Origin: Anaerolineae bacterium
GTDB lineage: Bacteria > Chloroflexota > Anaerolineae > 4572-78 > NAK82
Length of the DNA: 7,849 nt
NCBI GenBank assembly: GCA_030597485.1
Contig: JAUVRU010000067.1
Span: 1 to 7,849, forward strand
Direction: 5' to 3'
Of this stretch, positions 5,009-7,849 are shown one piece after another. Every line of letters starts with the position of its first letter. Position 1 is the first letter of the stretch. A program made the translations under genes and the position numbers. The notes under the pieces were generated by a model, which was not told the DNA's origin, ran no database searches, and saw only the letters and a program-made list of their open reading frames with translations.

Positions 5009-6601
5009 ATGGCTGCATATCGTATCCTTGTCACCGACGATCTCTCCCCGCAAGCGATTGAGAGATTACAGGCAGCCGACGATGTCAGTTTTGATGTGGT
5101 TCGGCGGCCCTCGAAAGGCACCCTGGAGGGGATCATCCCCGACTACGACGCTCTGATCATCCGCAGCAGTTCGCGTGTTGACGCTGACCTGCTGGCGGCT
5201 GCCCCACGCCTCAAGGTGGTGGGACGGGCCGGTATGGGATTGGACAACGTGGACATCGACGCGGCCTCCCTGCGCGGTGTGATCGTGATGAACACGCCGG
5301 GTGCCAACACCATCGCCACGGCTGAGCACACGGTGGCCTTGCTGCTGGCCCTGTGTCGCCACGTGCCCCAAGCAGACGCCTCGTTGCGGGCCGGGGAGTG
5401 GGCCCGCAGTGAATTCCTGGGAGTTCAGCTGTACGGCAAGACACTGGGCATCGTAGGGTTGGGACGCGTCGGTGTCCAGGTCGCCCGCCGGGCACAGTCC
5501 TTCGAAATGGATGTCATTGCCTTCGACCCCTACATCAGCGACGAGGTGGCCCGCGAACTGAGGGTCACGCTGGTCGATCTTGATGGTCTGCTGGCTCAAT
5601 CGGATTTCATCAGCCTGAACGCTGCCCTAACCCCAGAAACCCGAGGCTTGATCAATGCACTGACCATCGCCCGCATGAAACGAGGGGTCCGGTTGGTGAA
5701 CTGCGCTCGAGGCGCGCTGGGAGATGAGGTGGCCCTGGTGGATGGGCTGCGCTCAGGCCATGTGGCCGGTATTGCCCTGGATGTCTTCGCCCAAGAGCCA
5801 CTTCCCGCGGACAGTCCCCTGCGCAGTCTGCCCAACGTGGTCATCACTCCCCACATTGCCGCCAACACGGTGGAAGCGCAACGGGATGTGGGTACGCAGA
5901 TTGTGGACCAGGTTCTGGCTGCCTTGCGCGGCCAGGACTTTCGCAACGCGGTCAACATGCCGGTGGCAGATGCCAACGTGTTCCAGGCATTGAAACCGTA
6001 CCTGCGACTGGCGGAGAAACTGGGAAGCCTGCAGATGCAATTGTCAGAAGGCCCCATCAAGCGGGTCGAGGTGGAATGCCACGGTGACGAGTTGGTGGAT
6101 CACGTCAAGCCGCTGACGGTGGCACTGCTCAAGGGTCTGTTGGACCCTATCAGCGACACGCCGGTCAACTACATCAACGCACCGCATCTGGCGTTGCAGC
6201 GGGGCATCAGCGTATCGGAAACGAAGGGATTGCCCGCACCCAACTATGCCGACCTCATATCTTGCCGCGTGGTGTGGGACGGGGGCGAACGCCTGATATC
6301 AGGATCGCTGTTGGGACACGAGTTGCCTCGCGTGGTTCAGATTGACGAGTTCAGGGTGAGCGCGGAACTTGAGGGTGTCATCCTGGTGGTGGAGGTTATC
6401 AGTATGTCAGGCCTCATGGGGCGAGTGGGAACGTTCCTGGCTGAGCATAACGTCAACATTGCCGAATGGTGGCTGGGCCGCACTGCCGCTGGCATCCAGA
6501 TTCCGTCGTTCATCAACCTCGATGTGCCCGCCTCGCCGGAGGTGCTGGCCAAGTTGGTCCAGATGGAAGGGGTCGTCAACGTGCGCCAGGTGATGCTCTA
6601 G
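5009..6601 (+). CDS. serA: D-3-phosphoglycerate dehydrogenase, long (ASB + ACT) type
   Basis: SerA oxidises 3-phosphoglycerate to 3-phosphohydroxypyruvate with NAD+, the first step of serine synthesis, in the cytosol. The 530-aa length matches the long form. In order: substrate-binding lobe (1-98), Rossmann fold with GIVGLGRVG (147-155) and D173 for the NAD ribose, second lobe segment (about 284-310), ASB domain (about 325-445), and ACT domain (about 457-530), usually the serine-sensing module. The catalytic set is R234 (NCARGAL), E263 (FAQEPLP) and H282 (TPHIAAN). Small departures from common SerA are ISLNAALT where ISLHxPLT is usual, ARGALGDE for ARGGxxDE, and an ACT loop reading SMSGLMGRVG where a DxPGxxG form is common, which may alter serine feedback. 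ATG 5009 has GGAGG (4996-5000) 8 nt upstream. It ends in TAG after VRQVML, a typical SerA end. A related 2-hydroxyacid specificity is possible but less likely. Confidence 0.92.
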   Translation: MAAYRILVTDDLSPQAIERLQAADDVSFDVVRRPSKGTLEGIIPDYDALIIRSSSRVDADLLAAAPRLKVVGRAGMGLDNVDIDAASLRGVIVMNTPGANTIATAEHTVALLLALCRHVPQADASLRAGEWARSEFLGVQLYGKTLGIVGLGRVGVQVARRAQSFEMDVIAFDPYISDEVARELRVTLVDLDGLLAQSDFISLNAALTPETRGLINALTIARMKRGVRLVNCARGALGDEVALVDGLRSGHVAGIALDVFAQEPLPADSPLRSLPNVVITPHIAANTVEAQRDVGTQIVDQVLAALRGQDFRNAVNMPVADANVFQALKPYLRLAEKLGSLQMQLSEGPIKRVEVECHGDELVDHVKPLTVALLKGLLDPISDTPVNYINAPHLALQRGISVSETKGLPAPNYADLISCRVVWDGGERLISGSLLGHELPRVVQIDEFRVSAELEGVILVVEVISMSGLMGRVGTFLAEHNVNIAEWWLGRTAAGIQIPSFINLDVPASPEVLAKLVQMEGVVNVRQVML

Positions 6602-6606
6602 AAGCG

Positions 6607-7785
6607 TCAAGGCAGAAAGCCGAAGGGGTTGCGCTGTACCTGATTCTTGCGCACTTCGAAGTGAAGATGTGGACCAGTAGAGTTGCCGGTAGTCCCTACC
6701 TCGGCAATGGCCTGCCCTTTGGCGACCGAGCTACCAGCTTCCACGTAGTAGACTTGGAGGTGCGCATACAGCGTCTGGAAGCCGTTGCCGTGGTCTATGA
6801 CCACCGTCCGCCCGTAGCCGCCGTCGTCCCACCCGGCAGCAACCACATAGCCGGAGTCAGCCGCTATCACAGGTGCTCCCTCCCATGAGCCGATACCGAT
6901 GGCGCGGTGGCGATCCCAGTAACCCTGGGTGATTTTTCCGGCCGCCGGCCAGCCGAAGGAGCCGGTTCCGGTGGTGGCGTCTTCGGGGATGGGTCCGCTG
7001 TAAGCCATAACGTGACGGGGGACATAGGGTTTGACCCCGCCCGGCACCACCAGCCACTGTCCCACAGTGATCTGAGCATTCTCGCTAGCCAGATTGTTGA
7101 GGGGATAATCGATGATAGCCGATGGCTCCGCTGAAAAGGCAGCCGCTATCTTCCCCACAGTATCGTCAGCACCCACCTGATGATACACGCCATCCACAGG
7201 GAGTACCAGGACTTCCTGCCCCACGCGCAGCAGATCAGGGTTGTCTTCCAGGCGCCCATTGGCCCACATAATCGTCTCTCCGGCTATGCCAAACTGGGCC
7301 GCAATCCCCAAAATGGTATCGCCTGGTTGCACCACGTACTTGACGATCTCCTCGCGAGGCCGCTCGGGGATAATTGTGTAGGGCACAGCTGCTCGCCTCA
7401 AGATAGTGCTGTCACTGGCAACCGGAGCTGATGGCAGCAGGAAGGAGTCGTTCTGGGGAATAGCAGCGCTACTCTCCACCGGAGCCGAGTTATCTGGTTG
7501 CTGCAGGGATAGTGGGGTCAGGTACCGGTGTGACCGGGGCACCGGGTACAATGAAGTGCTGCCGAGGACAATCACCAGCGTTATCAACAAGACAACGGCC
7601 AGGTGAGCGGCCGTTCGACTCCTGAGCATATCGTCGGACCAGCGTGTAGCAAACCACTGTCCGGCGTGGGCCGCAGCCCAATTCACTGTCTTTGGGACAC
7701 CATGCCACGAGCCAGCCAACCATATGCTGTTCCCATCACCGGCGGCCGCTCGGCCACGCCGTCCCCCTACCAGAGGCTTCTCCAA
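6607..7785 (-). CDS. membrane-anchored M23 peptidase-like protein with two LysM domains
   Basis: M23 (LytM-type) proteins cut peptide bridges of peptidoglycan, or act as inactive activators of amidases. From TTG 7785 the 392-aa product has a 60-residue cytosolic lead, a TM anchor (about 61-79), a linker, LysM1 (about 150-196, YVVQPGDTILGIAAQFGI), LysM2 (about 201-248), and an M23 domain (about 276-388). H293 (in RHRAIGIG), H342 (LYAHL) and H373/H375 (PHLHFE) are present. The Zn-ligand Asp of the usual HxGxD motif is Gly at residue 297 (codon GGT, 6897-6895), so catalysis is doubtful. TTG 7785 is preferred over GTG 7806 because AAGGAG precedes it by 5 nt; an ATG just before it is in another frame. 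Its TGA lies 5 bp from the convergent serA stop. The protein should face outward, binding glycan through LysM. Confidence 0.88.
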   Translation of the reverse strand: MEKPLVGGRRGRAAAGDGNSIWLAGSWHGVPKTVNWAAAHAGQWFATRWSDDMLRSRTAAHLAVVLLITLVIVLGSTSLYPVPRSHRYLTPLSLQQPDNSAPVESSAAIPQNDSFLLPSAPVASDSTILRRAAVPYTIIPERPREEIVKYVVQPGDTILGIAAQFGIAGETIMWANGRLEDNPDLLRVGQEVLVLPVDGVYHQVGADDTVGKIAAAFSAEPSAIIDYPLNNLASENAQITVGQWLVVPGGVKPYVPRHVMAYSGPIPEDATTGTGSFGWPAAGKITQGYWDRHRAIGIGSWEGAPVIAADSGYVVAAGWDDGGYGRTVVIDHGNGFQTLYAHLQVYYVEAGSSVAKGQAIAEVGTTGNSTGPHLHFEVRKNQVQRNPFGFLP

Positions 7786-7790
7786 TGCAT

Positions 7791-7796
7791 CTCCTT
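7791..7796 (-). promoter_or_regulatory. Shine-Dalgarno supporting a TTG start for the M23 gene
   Basis: AAGGAG on the minus strand sits 5 nt before TTG 7785. This spacing is better than anything available to the upstream GTG codons at 7806 and 7803. The remaining bases to the window end (7797-7849) hold no recognisable promoter or gene. Confidence 0.5.
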
Positions 7797-7849
7797 GTAA
7801 CACCACTGAACAACGAAACCGCCAGACACAGTTGTCATTAGGCTGTAGC

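Noticed and set aside
5066..5599. Long antisense reading frame inside serA
   Set aside because: It is composition-driven shadow coding opposite a well-conserved gene, with no domain or ribosome-binding site recognised.

Overview
The window looks like chromosomal DNA from a Chloroflexota-type bacterium (Anaerolineae/Caldilineae-like). That placement is an inference from the gene set: a trmD-rplS-rnhB block, a two-TM Cas4-like protein, a bacterial translin, a two-LysM M23 peptidase and the SSB/SerA sequence style. No search was run. I see no phage, IS element, CRISPR array, tRNA or rRNA.

Layout. Positions 1-1774 (+) hold the 3' part of trmD, then rplS and rnhB, a conserved translation/RNA housekeeping block. 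Positions 4163-1800 (-) hold four genes reading leftwards: a translin-family protein, a 78-aa membrane protein with the N-terminal Cys/His half of a Cas4-like nuclease, an anchored L,D-transpeptidase, and a 183-aa membrane protein with the PD-(D/E)XK catalytic half and three Cys of the same nuclease. The last three are joined by two identical 4-bp GTGA start/stop overlaps. Positions 4850-4425 (-) hold ssb, complete in promoter, Shine-Dalgarno and DIPF tail but interrupted by an in-frame TAG at codon 19. ssb diverges from serA (5009-6601, +), and the two have back-to-back sigma70-type promoters. serA converges, with only 5 bp between, on an M23/LysM peptidase (7785-6607, -) whose canonical Zn-ligand Asp is replaced by Gly.

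Main points of interest. (1) A Cas4-like Fe-S nuclease appears divided between two membrane-anchored polypeptides, with a cell-wall enzyme gene inserted exactly between the halves and coupled to both. The break falls in what would be the outside loop of a two-TM hairpin, so the two proteins could rebuild one nuclease at the membrane. (2) The ssb amber codon cannot be explained by general TAG reassignment, because ssb itself, the translin gene and serA all end in TAG at their expected C-termini. (3) The M23 Asp-to-Gly change is also a single-base difference from a canonical codon. Base-call error should be excluded for both.

Working together: trmD/rplS/rnhB and ssb serve translation and DNA maintenance, and serA starts serine synthesis. 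The L,D-transpeptidase and the M23 protein act on the cell envelope. What links translin, the split nuclease and the transpeptidase beyond co-transcription is not known from the sequence.
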